Below the pieces are notes generated by a model. That model was given only the letters and a program-made list of their open reading frames with translations. It searched no databases and was not told where the DNA came from. Positions 40,326-50,117 of a stretch of 64,000 bases of DNA are shown piece by piece. Position numbers and translations under genes: made by a program. The stretch is from Alteromonadales bacterium alter-6D02 (GTDB lineage Bacteria; Pseudomonadota; Gammaproteobacteria; Enterobacterales; Psychrobiaceae), in assembly GCA_002835545.1 (NCBI GenBank), contig PIZK01000012.1:62001-126000 (forward strand), given 5' to 3'. Each line of letters begins with the position of its first letter. The stretch's first letter is position 1.

Positions 40326-40598
40326 ATGACCCTTGAGCAAACAGAACAAATAATTGACCAATTCGTTGCTAACATCCTTGCTAACGGCAGTGATGATGAG
40401 CTTTTTGCTAGTGGTTACTTGCAAGGTCATTTAGATTTAATTTTGAAAGGCTCACAGCAAGCACAACACAGCTTTGAACAATTTATGCAGCGTATGGAGC
40501 AGAGCCTGAGTGATGCTTATGGCAAAAATGAACTGAGCCAGATTGATAGAAAACTAGTCGAGCATTGCTGGAGTGAGCTGAAAGTTAAAATCTGCTAA
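40326..40598 (+). CDS. YfcL family protein
   Basis: A 90-residue acidic helical protein with the DDELFASGYLQGHL motif that marks the YfcL family of gammaproteobacteria. Function is unknown; in enteric genomes yfcL lies close to yfcM/epmC and aroC, consistent with this neighbourhood. ATG 40326 is a good start. Confidence 0.85.
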   Translation: MTLEQTEQIIDQFVANILANGSDDELFASGYLQGHLDLILKGSQQAQHSFEQFMQRMEQSLSDAYGKNELSQIDRKLVEHCWSELKVKIC

Positions 40599-40652
40599 CT
40601 TAGCGATCCTGGAGTCAATCGGCTCAAAAACTTGTCATTGAAGGTATACCTG

Positions 40653-41753
40653 ATGCGTGCTCTGCTTCTTACATTTGTATCACTATTTATCTTATCAGGT
40701 TGTAGTGAGTCTTTGCTTGATGCTTCTGGGAAGATAAAAGAGCGAACTGACTCTAAAACTCATTCCATAGATCGTTTTGATGATGGCCCTTATCTGTTGT
40801 TTGATGGTGCCGAGATTCTTGAGTATAACATTAAACAAAATCGACTTTCTGTGATGCCATTTCATGGGGTGTTAACGATTAATGATGTTGTGCCTTCTAC
40901 CAATGACACATATCAAGGTGTGAGCAAAATTGCAGCCATTAGTGATATTCATGGGCAAGTAGGTATATTCAAGCAGTTACTAAAAGCAAATGGTATTGTT
41001 GATGCTCAATATAATTGGCGGTGGGGACAAGGGCATCTAGTCATTACAGGTGATATCTTTGACCGTGGTGATACCGTCACCGAAGCATTATGGTTGGTTT
41101 ATAAACTGGAGCAACAGGCCATTGACGCTGGCGGTAAAGTGCATTATTTACTCGGTAATCATGAATATATGGTTCTAAGGGGAGATGAGCGTTATATCCA
41201 CCCCAAATATGCATTTACGTTAAAAGCTATGGACATGAGCCTTAAGCAACTCTTCAATGATGATAGCGTGTTAGGGCGTTGGTTAAGAACAAAATCAACC
41301 GTAATTAACATTAATGGTTACGTCTTCTTACATGGTGGTATTCATCAAGATTACCTCGATCTAAAACTCAGTCTAGAGCAAACAAATGCCCTATTTCGTC
41401 AAAGCATTGGCTACAGTAAGGCACACTTAAAGCAGCAACCGACAACTGCTACCTTATTTGGACGTACTGGTCCTATATGGTATCGAGGTTTCTTTAAAGA
41501 CGACACATTAAGCCAAGCAAGCGTTGAGCAATTACTTAAGCAATTAGGGGCACACCATATTGTTGTGGGTCATACCTCACAGGAAAAGATTGAGACTCGA
41601 TTCTCACAGCGTATTTTAGCTATAGATACTTCTATTAAGCGTGGTGAAAAAGGGGAGCTATTGATCATCAAAGACGCCGCTAAAGAAGAACATCATCACC
41701 GTTTGTTACGTGGCTCCTTAAATGGTGTGATCACGCCGCTCGTACAGTCTTAA
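40653..41753 (+). CDS. Lipoprotein metallophosphoesterase
   Basis: A 366-residue protein with a lipoprotein signal (LFILSGC) and a calcineurin-like phosphoesterase domain: AISDIHGQ, GDIFDRGD, LGNHEYM and VVGHTS supply the dinuclear metal ligands. It likely acts in the periplasm, facing an unidentified phosphoester. An upstream TTG at 40632 is in frame, but ATG 40653 with GAAGGT seven bases before it gives a compact signal peptide. Confidence 0.85.
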   Translation: MRALLLTFVSLFILSGCSESLLDASGKIKERTDSKTHSIDRFDDGPYLLFDGAEILEYNIKQNRLSVMPFHGVLTINDVVPSTNDTYQGVSKIAAISDIHGQVGIFKQLLKANGIVDAQYNWRWGQGHLVITGDIFDRGDTVTEALWLVYKLEQQAIDAGGKVHYLLGNHEYMVLRGDERYIHPKYAFTLKAMDMSLKQLFNDDSVLGRWLRTKSTVININGYVFLHGGIHQDYLDLKLSLEQTNALFRQSIGYSKAHLKQQPTTATLFGRTGPIWYRGFFKDDTLSQASVEQLLKQLGAHHIVVGHTSQEKIETRFSQRILAIDTSIKRGEKGELLIIKDAAKEEHHHRLLRGSLNGVITPLVQS

Positions 41754-41806
41754 ATTTTTAGTTACATCACCTCTAAAGTGCTTGCACTATCGCTGCAATA
41801 AGTGAT

Positions 41807-41826
41807 AATTCGCCACGAATTTTTTT
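41807..41826 (+). terminator. Short hairpin with T-run
   Basis: AATTCG and CGAATT flank a CCA loop and are followed by TTTTT, between the phosphoesterase and M50 genes. The stem is short and AT-rich, so termination is probably partial. Confidence 0.4.
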
Positions 41827-41846
41827 GTAAGTAAAAAGGGTTGATA

Positions 41847-42929
41847 GTGCAACTGTTAACAATCGATTGTTTAGGGAAACCTCTTCGTCTTGAAGGCTCA
41901 ATGGCTGGGTGGCAGCAGCTGTTTTGGGGTGACCAGTGTGTTTCACAAATTCCCGCGAGTGGTGATACACCACCGACTCAGTCACATGAGTTTCAACTAG
42001 AAAGCGAGCAGGGCATTATTACTGTTCGGTTAGATGTAGGATTGACTTGGCAACCATTTTCTTTGGATTATCATCTGACTGTTAATGATGACAGTCTGTC
42101 CCAAGGTCAACTAACTGAACGAGATATAGAACAACGAGCCGTCAGTGGAAAACCATCTACGGCAGCTAAGTTTAGCCTAATTGGGATGGCTGGCTTAGGA
42201 TTAAAGCTTCTTAAAAGTGCTAAAGTCGTTAAAGTGTTGTTTGCTGCAGGAAGCTTAGCCGCATACAGTTGGTTGTTTTCCATTGAGTTTGCCATCGCTT
42301 TAATTCTTTGTTTAGTGTTCCATGAGTATGGCCATATTCGTGCAATGAAATACTTTGGTTTAAAAACTAAAGGTATTTACCTTATCCCATTTGTTGGCGG
42401 ACTTGCGTTATCAGATGATAAAATTAATACCCGTTGGCAAGATGTCGTAATCTCCATCATGGGGCCGTTTTTTGGTTTAATTCTGTCTGTTGTAAGTTTG
42501 ATTGGTTATTGGATCACTGATTTAGAGATTTTAGCAGGGATTGCTGTTTTTAATGCGTTATTGAACGTCTTTAACCTATTACCGGTGCTCCCTTTAGATG
42601 GTGGTCATATACTTAAAAGCATTGCGTTTTCAATCAATTCAAAATTGGGCATTATTGCTTGTGTGTTAGGGGCCGTGTTTGGCGTCTATATCAGCTACCA
42701 TTTTGGTTTAGCCTTACTAGGTTTCTTGTTAGCGATTGGTAGTATAGAGATCTTTTTTGAATACAAACGACGTCACATGAGTGAGTTGTTACCACTAGAT
42801 CGTTACGGACAGATCGTTTCAACAATATGGTATATACTCACGTTAGGTGGTTTAAGTGCTATTATTTGGATTGTTGGTCAAACAGATAATGGTGCTTTAT
42901 CACTACCGCTGAAAATACTTGGCAGCTAA
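41847..42929 (+). CDS. Site-2 protease (M50) family membrane metalloprotease
   Basis: A 360-residue protein with an about 100-residue N-terminal soluble region followed by several membrane spans. The zinc motif is H159-E-x-x-H163 (HEYGH) and the third ligand is D251 in LPLDGGH, as in M50 proteases. It has no PDZ domain, unlike RseP, so it is a simple S2P. GTG 41847 has AAAGGG six bases upstream; the in-frame TTG at 41841 touches that site and is less likely. It overlaps the pseudouridine synthase by one base. Confidence 0.85.
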   Translation: MQLLTIDCLGKPLRLEGSMAGWQQLFWGDQCVSQIPASGDTPPTQSHEFQLESEQGIITVRLDVGLTWQPFSLDYHLTVNDDSLSQGQLTERDIEQRAVSGKPSTAAKFSLIGMAGLGLKLLKSAKVVKVLFAAGSLAAYSWLFSIEFAIALILCLVFHEYGHIRAMKYFGLKTKGIYLIPFVGGLALSDDKINTRWQDVVISIMGPFFGLILSVVSLIGYWITDLEILAGIAVFNALLNVFNLLPVLPLDGGHILKSIAFSINSKLGIIACVLGAVFGVYISYHFGLALLGFLLAIGSIEIFFEYKRRHMSELLPLDRYGQIVSTIWYILTLGGLSAIIWIVGQTDNGALSLPLKILGS

Positions 42930-43651
42930 TGCGGCTCGCTAAATTTATTAGTGCGGCGGGCTATTGTTCGCGGAGACAAGCTTCTCGCTTGATAGAGCAA
43001 AATCAAGTAATCGTCAATGGAGATATCGCGGATCACATTCGCTTTATTTCCAGAGTGGATACCGTCACGGTTGCAGGCACCCCCCTTAATTGGCCGCAGG
43101 AGAGCGTGTATTACCTCTATCATAAACCTGTTGGCATTGATTGTAATTCAGATAAAAATAACCCCCAAAGCATCGCGCATATCATTGAAAAAATTGGTCA
43201 AGGCACACACCTTTTTGCGGTCGGCCGACTCGATAAAGACTCTCATGGCTTACTAATTATTACCAATGACGGGGATCTGTGCCACAAACTGCTCAGTCCT
43301 GACTACAACCATCCAAAGACGTATCAAGTGAAGGTGAAGCCTAGTTATCGTAATCTACAGCAAGGTCGAGAGTGTATTGACTCTCAATATATTGAACATC
43401 TCGAACGAGGCGTCATAATTGATGGGCAAATGACGCTACCTTGCCGGATAGAGCAAACGGGTCAGAATCAATACACAATCATATTACATCAGGGACTTAA
43501 CCGACAGATAAGAAAGATGGCACAGAGTGAAGGGTTCATTGTTGTCGACCTTAAACGTATCTCAATAGCAGGCTTGAGTATTGAAGGGATTAAACCTGGT
43601 GGTTACCGCCGTATTAACTCGATTGAACAGCAAAAAATCAGTATTAAATAA
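42929..43651 (+). CDS. RluF-like 23S rRNA pseudouridine synthase (RsuA/RluB/E/F family)
   Basis: A 240-residue RNA-modifying enzyme with an N-terminal S4 domain (MRLAKFISAAGYCSRRQA) and catalytic D102 in GRLDKDSHG. LNKPVGI-like HKPVGID and GLNRQIRKM are family motifs. It resembles RluF most, but lacks that protein's basic C-terminal tail, so target specificity is uncertain. It is coupled to the M50 gene by a one-base overlap. Confidence 0.85.
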   Translation: MRLAKFISAAGYCSRRQASRLIEQNQVIVNGDIADHIRFISRVDTVTVAGTPLNWPQESVYYLYHKPVGIDCNSDKNNPQSIAHIIEKIGQGTHLFAVGRLDKDSHGLLIITNDGDLCHKLLSPDYNHPKTYQVKVKPSYRNLQQGRECIDSQYIEHLERGVIIDGQMTLPCRIEQTGQNQYTIILHQGLNRQIRKMAQSEGFIVVDLKRISIAGLSIEGIKPGGYRRINSIEQQKISIK

Positions 43652-43715
43652 ACCTTAATTATTGCTATAATAAATTAGTTAAATGTAATATTTGTGTCAT
43701 TGCGGTGGATAATTG

Positions 43716-44561
43716 ATGGTAAAAATTCGACATTGTCTGTTACTGATTTGTTTATTGAGTAGTTATTTCACGACAGCTCATGCTAGCTGTGTATTGACTA
43801 TGGGCTATAAGGAAGGCGATAAGTTACCATTAATTGGTAAGAGTCCTGATAATAGCGGCGTTTACCAAGAGCTATTTAGTAAAGCGGCACAACAGATTAA
43901 TTGTGAGTTAAAGATTGTACGCCTGCCGAAAAAGCGCTTACATAATAAATTAGCAACGGGAGAGATAGATTTTTATCCTGGTGCGTCATTTTCTCATACT
44001 CGTGCAAGCTATCTCTATTTTGTTAAGAATGGACTCCACACCGCGCAATATGGCATAACCTTACCAAGTGTTCCTGAAATAACTGAATACTTTCAGGTGA
44101 AGGCATTTAATTTGCAATGGTTGATGGAACTCGGTAGCTCTAAATACGAAATTGCTAAAAGGATCGGAGCTCGTACACAAATTGTTAAATTCGTTGATAT
44201 TGATAAGGCGAGAAAGCTATTGGAGAAAGGCCGCAACAATTTTTATGTGGCGGATAAAGAGCTGATTGATTATTACTTACTCAAGCATGGTGTTGAGACA
44301 TTATCTGAGCTTGGCTTAAAAGTACATCATCATTGCTGTGGCGGTGATTCTCCGATGTATTTGGGGTTTTCTCGTGAATCTAAATACTTCGAGGAGCGGC
44401 CGAATCCAAATTATGACCCCTCTGCATTAATATCGCCGCAAAACTTCCCTAGTACCATTAAAGTTGGAACTATTGCGCATCAGCTTCAACAGGCATTAAA
44501 TCAATTGGAGATGGCTGGCGAGTCACAGCAATTGTATCAACGACGGTTTCATATGCCTTAA
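43716..44561 (+). CDS. Periplasmic solute-binding-like protein (SBP_bac_3 type)
   Basis: A 281-residue secreted protein: signal peptide to about residue 24 (TAHASC), then a bilobal pattern opening LTMGYKEGDKLPLIG, with GVYQELFSKAAQQINCELKIVRLPKKRL and GEIDFYPGASFSHTRA. This is the amino-acid-binding-like fold. No permease or ATPase gene is near, so it is an orphan that may serve as a sensor or binding partner. ATG 43716 follows GTGGAT; a TTG three bases earlier is in frame. Confidence 0.75.
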   Translation: MVKIRHCLLLICLLSSYFTTAHASCVLTMGYKEGDKLPLIGKSPDNSGVYQELFSKAAQQINCELKIVRLPKKRLHNKLATGEIDFYPGASFSHTRASYLYFVKNGLHTAQYGITLPSVPEITEYFQVKAFNLQWLMELGSSKYEIAKRIGARTQIVKFVDIDKARKLLEKGRNNFYVADKELIDYYLLKHGVETLSELGLKVHHHCCGGDSPMYLGFSRESKYFEERPNPNYDPSALISPQNFPSTIKVGTIAHQLQQALNQLEMAGESQQLYQRRFHMP

Positions 44562-46336
44562 AGCTCGTTAGCTTTTCTATATTGGCCATGATAGTCAAAT
44601 ATCTTCTCTTTGATTTGCCAATAATGCTTTTGTTTTTTAGCAATAACGAAATCTGGTGCGATTAACACATTGGTAACGTTGAGTACCTGCTCGACCGTTT
44701 CGAATGACATCGGCGTGGTTGCTTGTCCAAGACGTCGTCCAAATTGTTGATTAAAAGCCCTGATGGCACCGTTGTATTGAAAGTCAAAGCTTTCTGATAA
44801 ACTGGCACCATCTTCATCATAATAAATCACTTTTAGTTTAGTAGTGGATTTAGTATCTTGACGCCACTCCATACCACTACAGCGAATGACCATCGAATCT
44901 TTAAGTTTTAACGCATTTTTTAAAAGCTGATCTGGGTCGATGATCGCTTGATCACATTGTGTACAGACTCTAGCCGCTATATCATTTTCAGCGCCGCAAT
45001 GACCACACTCTTTAAAGCGAAATCGATAGTCACAGCGTTGTTTTTCGCCGTGCTCACCATACTCAATGCCCCAGCAGCGGCGACCATAGTGCTCAATAAT
45101 CGCACCATCATCGTCAACCTTCCCCCAAAATGTATTGCCAAATTGGCAAATAGGGCAGTTAACCAGTACTGGGACACTGTCACTGTTTGGTTTAGAACTA
45201 CCAACTTCCGGGCTAAAGATATTAAAGCCACTATTGGCGTAATCTATAATTAAACAGTCGTTCTTATCAGGAGCAAGGCGTAAACCGCGCCCAACAATCT
45301 GCTGAAATAAACTCACTGACTGAGTCGGTCTCAGTAGGGCAATAAAATCGACGTGAGGGGCATCAAAACCGGTGGTTAAAACAGCAACATTAACTAAAAA
45401 TTTCAATTCTTTACGCTTAAATCGCTTTATTAAATCATCACGTTGTTCGTGAGGCGTAGTCCCAAGGATTAAACCGAAACTATGTGGTTTGTCGGGGAGG
45501 TATTGTGCTAAGTAATCGATAATCTCTTGTGCGTGCTTCGTGGTTGCTGCAAAGATCATGACTCCTTGTCGCCCACCTGCGAGTTGTACAATTTGTTCGA
45601 CAATTGCTTGAGTTACCCGCGGGTACTTGGTCAGCAGGGTGTTGACCTCCCGTTCTGCTAATTCCCCTGACGGTTGTGCGCAGAGACTACTGAAGTCGTA
45701 ATGTGCTATCGCGGCATCCACTAATGATGGTTTGGTTAGGTAGCCTTGCTTAATCATTAATGATAACGGCATCTCATAGATGCATTGTTTAAACACTGCT
45801 TGTTCATTACGGCTAAACCCATGGTAATGATCTTGATAAATCCAGCCTAAGCCCATGCGATAAGGCGTTGCTGTAAGCCCCAATACCTTTAATTTAGGGT
45901 TCGTTTTTGTTAAGTGTGTGATTATCTGTTGGTATTGATTTTGCTGGTCTTGTTCATTATTGCTTAAACCAATGCGATGACATTCGTCAATGATTACTAA
46001 AGAAAAGAAGTCGTTAAACTGTTCTAGGTTAGGTGCAACTGATTGCACACTGCCAAAGGTTACTTGATGGTTAAGGTTCTTTTGCTTGAGCCCCGCTGAG
46101 AAAATTCCCGCCGTTAATTCATAGCTTTGGTACTTGGCGTGGTTTTGTTCAACAAGCTCTTTAACGTGGGCTAATACTAAGATTTTATGCCTCGCCAATC
46201 GCGCTAATTCAGCGATTACTAGACTCTTACCACTACCTGTTGGAAGTACAATGACAGCAGATTCATCTGTTTGACGAAAATGTTTAATAGTGGCTTGTAC
46301 AGCTTGTTGTTGATAAGAGCGAAGTTGGAATTTCAT
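44558..46336 (-). CDS. radD: RadD/YejH DNA helicase-like ATPase
   Basis: A 592-residue superfamily 2 protein for DNA repair after double-strand breaks or replication stress. P-loop PTGSGKS (32-38), Walker B DECH (IIDECHRIG), SAT-like LTATP, TTGFDAPHVD and QQIVGRGLRLAP are clear. A zinc-binding region follows (CPIC, then CDYRF, CGHC, CTQC), diagnostic of RadD. It starts at ATG 46336 with normal length, is convergent with the binding protein (four-base overlap) and divergent from 5-oxoprolinase. Confidence 0.95.
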   Translation of the reverse strand: MKFQLRSYQQQAVQATIKHFRQTDESAVIVLPTGSGKSLVIAELARLARHKILVLAHVKELVEQNHAKYQSYELTAGIFSAGLKQKNLNHQVTFGSVQSVAPNLEQFNDFFSLVIIDECHRIGLSNNEQDQQNQYQQIITHLTKTNPKLKVLGLTATPYRMGLGWIYQDHYHGFSRNEQAVFKQCIYEMPLSLMIKQGYLTKPSLVDAAIAHYDFSSLCAQPSGELAEREVNTLLTKYPRVTQAIVEQIVQLAGGRQGVMIFAATTKHAQEIIDYLAQYLPDKPHSFGLILGTTPHEQRDDLIKRFKRKELKFLVNVAVLTTGFDAPHVDFIALLRPTQSVSLFQQIVGRGLRLAPDKNDCLIIDYANSGFNIFSPEVGSSKPNSDSVPVLVNCPICQFGNTFWGKVDDDGAIIEHYGRRCWGIEYGEHGEKQRCDYRFRFKECGHCGAENDIAARVCTQCDQAIIDPDQLLKNALKLKDSMVIRCSGMEWRQDTKSTTKLKVIYYDEDGASLSESFDFQYNGAIRAFNQQFGRRLGQATTPMSFETVEQVLNVTNVLIAPDFVIAKKQKHYWQIKEKIFDYHGQYRKANEL

Positions 46337-46466
46337 AGGGAAGCTTGAAAGGAAAGAACCGAAAAAATTATACCAATTATTAATGGTCTGTACATCAACT
46401 TTTAGTTGAGTTTAAATGTGATTTACGTGTAAATTGTATCTATGATAACTAGTCCTCGAGTGTAAA

Positions 46467-49400
46467 ATGGGTCAATGGCAAATATGGGTTGATCGTGGCG
46501 GTACTTTTACTGATATTGTCGCGAAAACTCCAGCACAGCAGATTGTCAGTCATAAACTGCTATCTAATAATCCTACGCAATATCAAGATGCAACGGTTGC
46601 AGGGGTTCAGCAGTTACTGGCTAAGTATGCTGATCAGGGCTCTGATATAGAGCAAATACGTATTGGCACGACTGTTGCGACTAATGCATTACTTGAGCGA
46701 AATGGTGAACCGACCGCACTGGTCGTTACAAAAGGGTACGCTGATAGCCTATTAATCGGCTATCAGCATCGTCGTGATTTATTTGTGTTAGATATTAAAA
46801 GGGCTGAACCGTTATACGATTGTGTCGTTGAGATTAATGAGCGTGTCTTAGCTGATGGCCGTCAGTATATCCAGCTGGATGAAGCTGAAGTCACTAGCCA
46901 GCTACAGGCGTTGCATCAACAAGGTATTCGAAGTTTGGCAATAGTCTTTATGCACGGTTATCGCTACTGTGAAAATGAACAACGCGTCGCGCAAATTGCG
47001 CGATCGATAGGTTTTAGCCAAATCTCAACGTCCCATCAAATTTCCAAGTTGATTAAGTTTATCAGTCGAGGAGATACGGCGGTTGTTGATGCCTACTTAT
47101 CACCCGTATTAAACCGATATATTGCTCAAACACAACGTGAGTTTACCTCTGTGTCACTGAAGTTTATGCAAAGCAGTGGTGGGCTTGTTGATAGCGAGCA
47201 CTTTAAAGGGAAAGATGCGGTATTGTCTGGGCCAGCAGGAGGGGTGGTTGCGATGGCTGAAACGGCTAAGCAATTAGGGCATGAGCGTGTTATTGGTTTT
47301 GATATGGGCGGCACTAGTACCGATGTCTCATTATACAACGCAGGCTTTGAGCGTTGTTGGGAGTCTGAAGTTGCTGGCGTGAGGCTACGAGCTCCTATGA
47401 TGAAAATTCATACTGTAGCAGCGGGTGGTGGCTCTGTATTAGGCTTTGAACACAAACGACTAACGGTGGGGCCTGATTCTGCGGGTGCTTACCCTGGGCC
47501 TTGTTGCTATCGCAATGATGGCCCATTAACAGTCACTGATATCAATGTGTTACTAGGAAAAATACAACCTGATTTGTTTCCGCACATCTTTGGGGGATCA
47601 GGTCAATTACCGTTGGATATTGAACGAACGCGCGAAAAGTTTTTACATTTGACAACCAACGTTAACCAAGTGACTTCACAGCAATTATCAGCAGAGCAAT
47701 TAGCGCAAGATTACTTAACGATTGCTATTGAGCATATGGCAAATGCTATCAAAGAAATTTCGGTGGCTAAAGGGCATGATTTATCGACGTTTGTCATGAC
47801 TTGTTTTGGTGGTGCCGGCGCTCAACATGCATGTTTAGTCGCGCAAGTTTTAGGGTTAGAGAGTATTCTAATCCATCCGTTATCCGGTGTGTTATCGGCG
47901 TATGGGATGGGATTAGCACAAGTGCGCTGTGTTCAACAAGAATCAGTCGAGGAATTACTTGCGAACTTATCACTACAGCAAATAAAGGAGCGCGTTAAAC
48001 AACTGTCAACAGAAGTGATTAACGAGTTAGAAGCACAGCAAGTTCAGCGTTCTCATATAAAATCAAGCGCTAAACTACTTATTCGTTATCAAGGAAGCGA
48101 CAATTCTATAGCTATTAACGTAACAGAGCTAGAACAGTTGAAAGCACTATTTGCGACACGCCATATGAGTCAGTTTGGCTTTATAAATAGTCAACAGCCC
48201 TTGATCATTTCAGCGATTGAGTGTGAGGCTTATACCGTTGACTCATGTGATGACGCTTGCTTCAACGTAGAACATGCTGGCCGTTTTACATCATTAGCGC
48301 CAGTACATGGCCTACGAAACGTTTATTTCAATGGAGTTAAATTCAACGCGCCATTTTTTGCAAAATCACAGTTAAATCTTGGTCTAAACCTAAAAGGGCC
48401 AGCAGTGATTGTTGATGAGGCAACTACCATCATTATAGAGCCCGGTTGGGATGCCGTGTTATTAAAAGATGGAACGATAAAGCTTGTTCACTCTGGGGCT
48501 AAGCATGTTCAAGCTTATGATACCCAATGTCAGCCAATGCTGCTTGAAGTGTTTAATAATCTGTTTATGCATATTGCTAAAGAAATGGGCTTAGCATTAC
48601 AGGCCAGTGCATTATCCGTAAACATTAAGGAGCGTTTAGATTTTTCTTGCGCCATCTTCGATAAGCAGGGGGAGCTGATCGCAAACGCGCCTCATATGCC
48701 AGTGCACCTTGGTTCAATGGATCAAAGCGTTAAGAGTATCATTCAACAGAATGGTCAGATGAAATCGGGTCAAAGTTTTTTAATCAATAGCCCGTATCAT
48801 GGTGGTACGCACCTTCCTGACTTAACTGTTGTTACACCTGTGTTTGATCAAGATCAGCCGCAGCAGCTATTGTTTTTTGTTGCGAGTCGTGGCCACCATG
48901 CTGACATCGGTGGTATCTCGCCAGGGTCTATGCCAGCACAAAGTACTCATATTGAACAAGAAGGGATCTTATTTGAAAACTTTCTATTAGTTGATGATGG
49001 TGAGTTTAATGAGCAGGCTTTGATTGAAGCTTTAAGTAACGCAACATATCCAGCGAGAAATATCGCCCATAACATTGCTGATCTTAAAGCGCAGCTTGCG
49101 GCAAATAATAAAGGTATTGCAGAGATGCGCCGAGTGATCACACAGTATAGTTTTGATGTGGTTGACGCCTATATGCAACACGTTCAAGACAATGCGGAGG
49201 ATACGGTCCGTGAATTAATTAAGACTCTCGATGACGGCAAATTTAGTTATCGGTTGGATCAAGGCAGTGTGGTTAATGTATCGATATCAATTAATAAGAG
49301 CTGCGGAGAGGCTACCGTAGACTTTAGCGGTTCTAGTACAGCACAACGTGACAACTTTAATGCACCTTATGCTGTGACACGTGCGGCTGTTTTGTATGTA

Positions 49401-50057
49401 TTTAGATCCCTAGTGGAGCAAGATATTGCACTTAACGCAGGGTGTTTACGACCGATAAAAATCATTGTAGAAGATGACTCGATGTTGAATCCATCATTTC
49501 CTGCTGCCGTTGTTGCAGGTAATGTCGAAACCTCACAAGTCGTCACTGATGTTCTTTTAGCCGCACTAGGTAAACAGGCAGGCTCGCAAGGAACAATGAA
49601 TAACCTCACTTTTGGTGATGATAACCACCAATATTATGAAACAATTTGTGGTGGCAGTGGGGCAGGCCCCGGGTTTAATGGTCAAAGCGCAGTGCAAACG
49701 CATATGACTAATTCACGCTTAACTGATCCCGAAATCTTAGAGTCTCGTTTTCCCGTAGTGCTAAAAAGGTTTGAACGACGACAGGGCAGTGGTGGGCAAG
49801 GTCAGTATTGTGGCGGGGATGGTGTGATACGTGAATTGGAGTTTTTAGAGCCAATGGAAGCGTCAATTTTATCTAACCGACGGAGCGAGGCGCCCGTCGG
49901 TATTCTGGGGGGACAGCCGGGCCAACTTGGTGAAAATTATTTGGTCACATTCGGTGGCCAACAAAAAACGATTGCTGCTTGTGCCAAAGTCAATATGAAC
50001 GTTGGTGATTGTCTAATGATAAAAACGCCGGGCGGAGGTGGCTTTGGTCGAAAGTAA
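46467..50057 (+). CDS. 5-oxoprolinase (fused HyuA-HyuB)
   Basis: A 1196-residue ATP-dependent enzyme that opens 5-oxoproline to glutamate. HyuA-like residues (about 1-690) begin WVDRGGTFTDIV and hold GFDMGGTSTDVSLY, the ASKHA ATP-binding core. HyuB-like residues (about 690-1190) include MPVHLGSMDQSV, YHGGTHLPD, SRGHHADIGG and GGDGVIRE. The single-chain fusion matches eukaryotic and many proteobacterial 5-oxoprolinases rather than split hydantoinases. It would recycle pyroglutamate, including from glutathione processed by ggt. Confidence 0.9.
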   Translation: MGQWQIWVDRGGTFTDIVAKTPAQQIVSHKLLSNNPTQYQDATVAGVQQLLAKYADQGSDIEQIRIGTTVATNALLERNGEPTALVVTKGYADSLLIGYQHRRDLFVLDIKRAEPLYDCVVEINERVLADGRQYIQLDEAEVTSQLQALHQQGIRSLAIVFMHGYRYCENEQRVAQIARSIGFSQISTSHQISKLIKFISRGDTAVVDAYLSPVLNRYIAQTQREFTSVSLKFMQSSGGLVDSEHFKGKDAVLSGPAGGVVAMAETAKQLGHERVIGFDMGGTSTDVSLYNAGFERCWESEVAGVRLRAPMMKIHTVAAGGGSVLGFEHKRLTVGPDSAGAYPGPCCYRNDGPLTVTDINVLLGKIQPDLFPHIFGGSGQLPLDIERTREKFLHLTTNVNQVTSQQLSAEQLAQDYLTIAIEHMANAIKEISVAKGHDLSTFVMTCFGGAGAQHACLVAQVLGLESILIHPLSGVLSAYGMGLAQVRCVQQESVEELLANLSLQQIKERVKQLSTEVINELEAQQVQRSHIKSSAKLLIRYQGSDNSIAINVTELEQLKALFATRHMSQFGFINSQQPLIISAIECEAYTVDSCDDACFNVEHAGRFTSLAPVHGLRNVYFNGVKFNAPFFAKSQLNLGLNLKGPAVIVDEATTIIIEPGWDAVLLKDGTIKLVHSGAKHVQAYDTQCQPMLLEVFNNLFMHIAKEMGLALQASALSVNIKERLDFSCAIFDKQGELIANAPHMPVHLGSMDQSVKSIIQQNGQMKSGQSFLINSPYHGGTHLPDLTVVTPVFDQDQPQQLLFFVASRGHHADIGGISPGSMPAQSTHIEQEGILFENFLLVDDGEFNEQALIEALSNATYPARNIAHNIADLKAQLAANNKGIAEMRRVITQYSFDVVDAYMQHVQDNAEDTVRELIKTLDDGKFSYRLDQGSVVNVSISINKSCGEATVDFSGSSTAQRDNFNAPYAVTRAAVLYVFRSLVEQDIALNAGCLRPIKIIVEDDSMLNPSFPAAVVAGNVETSQVVTDVLLAALGKQAGSQGTMNNLTFGDDNHQYYETICGGSGAGPGFNGQSAVQTHMTNSRLTDPEILESRFPVVLKRFERRQGSGGQGQYCGGDGVIRELEFLEPMEASILSNRRSEAPVGILGGQPGQLGENYLVTFGGQQKTIAACAKVNMNVGDCLMIKTPGGGGFGRK

Positions 50058-50078
50058 GCAGATAAGGTTTAAAAGTGA

Positions 50079-50117
50079 AGGCCATTGAGTATTAAAATAC
50101 TGATGGCCTAGGTTTTT
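50079..50117. terminator. Terminator between 5-oxoprolinase and the convergent glycosyltransferase
   Basis: AGGCCAT (50079-50085) pairs with ATGGCCT (50103-50109), with further AGTATT/AATACT pairing inside, and TTTTT follows. It lies 21 bases after the 5-oxoprolinase stop and just outside the end of the minus-strand gene. Confidence 0.75.

Noticed and set aside
44948-45253. 101-codon frame antisense to radD zinc region
   Set aside because: Lies entirely in the opposite strand of a well-supported gene; no homology sign.
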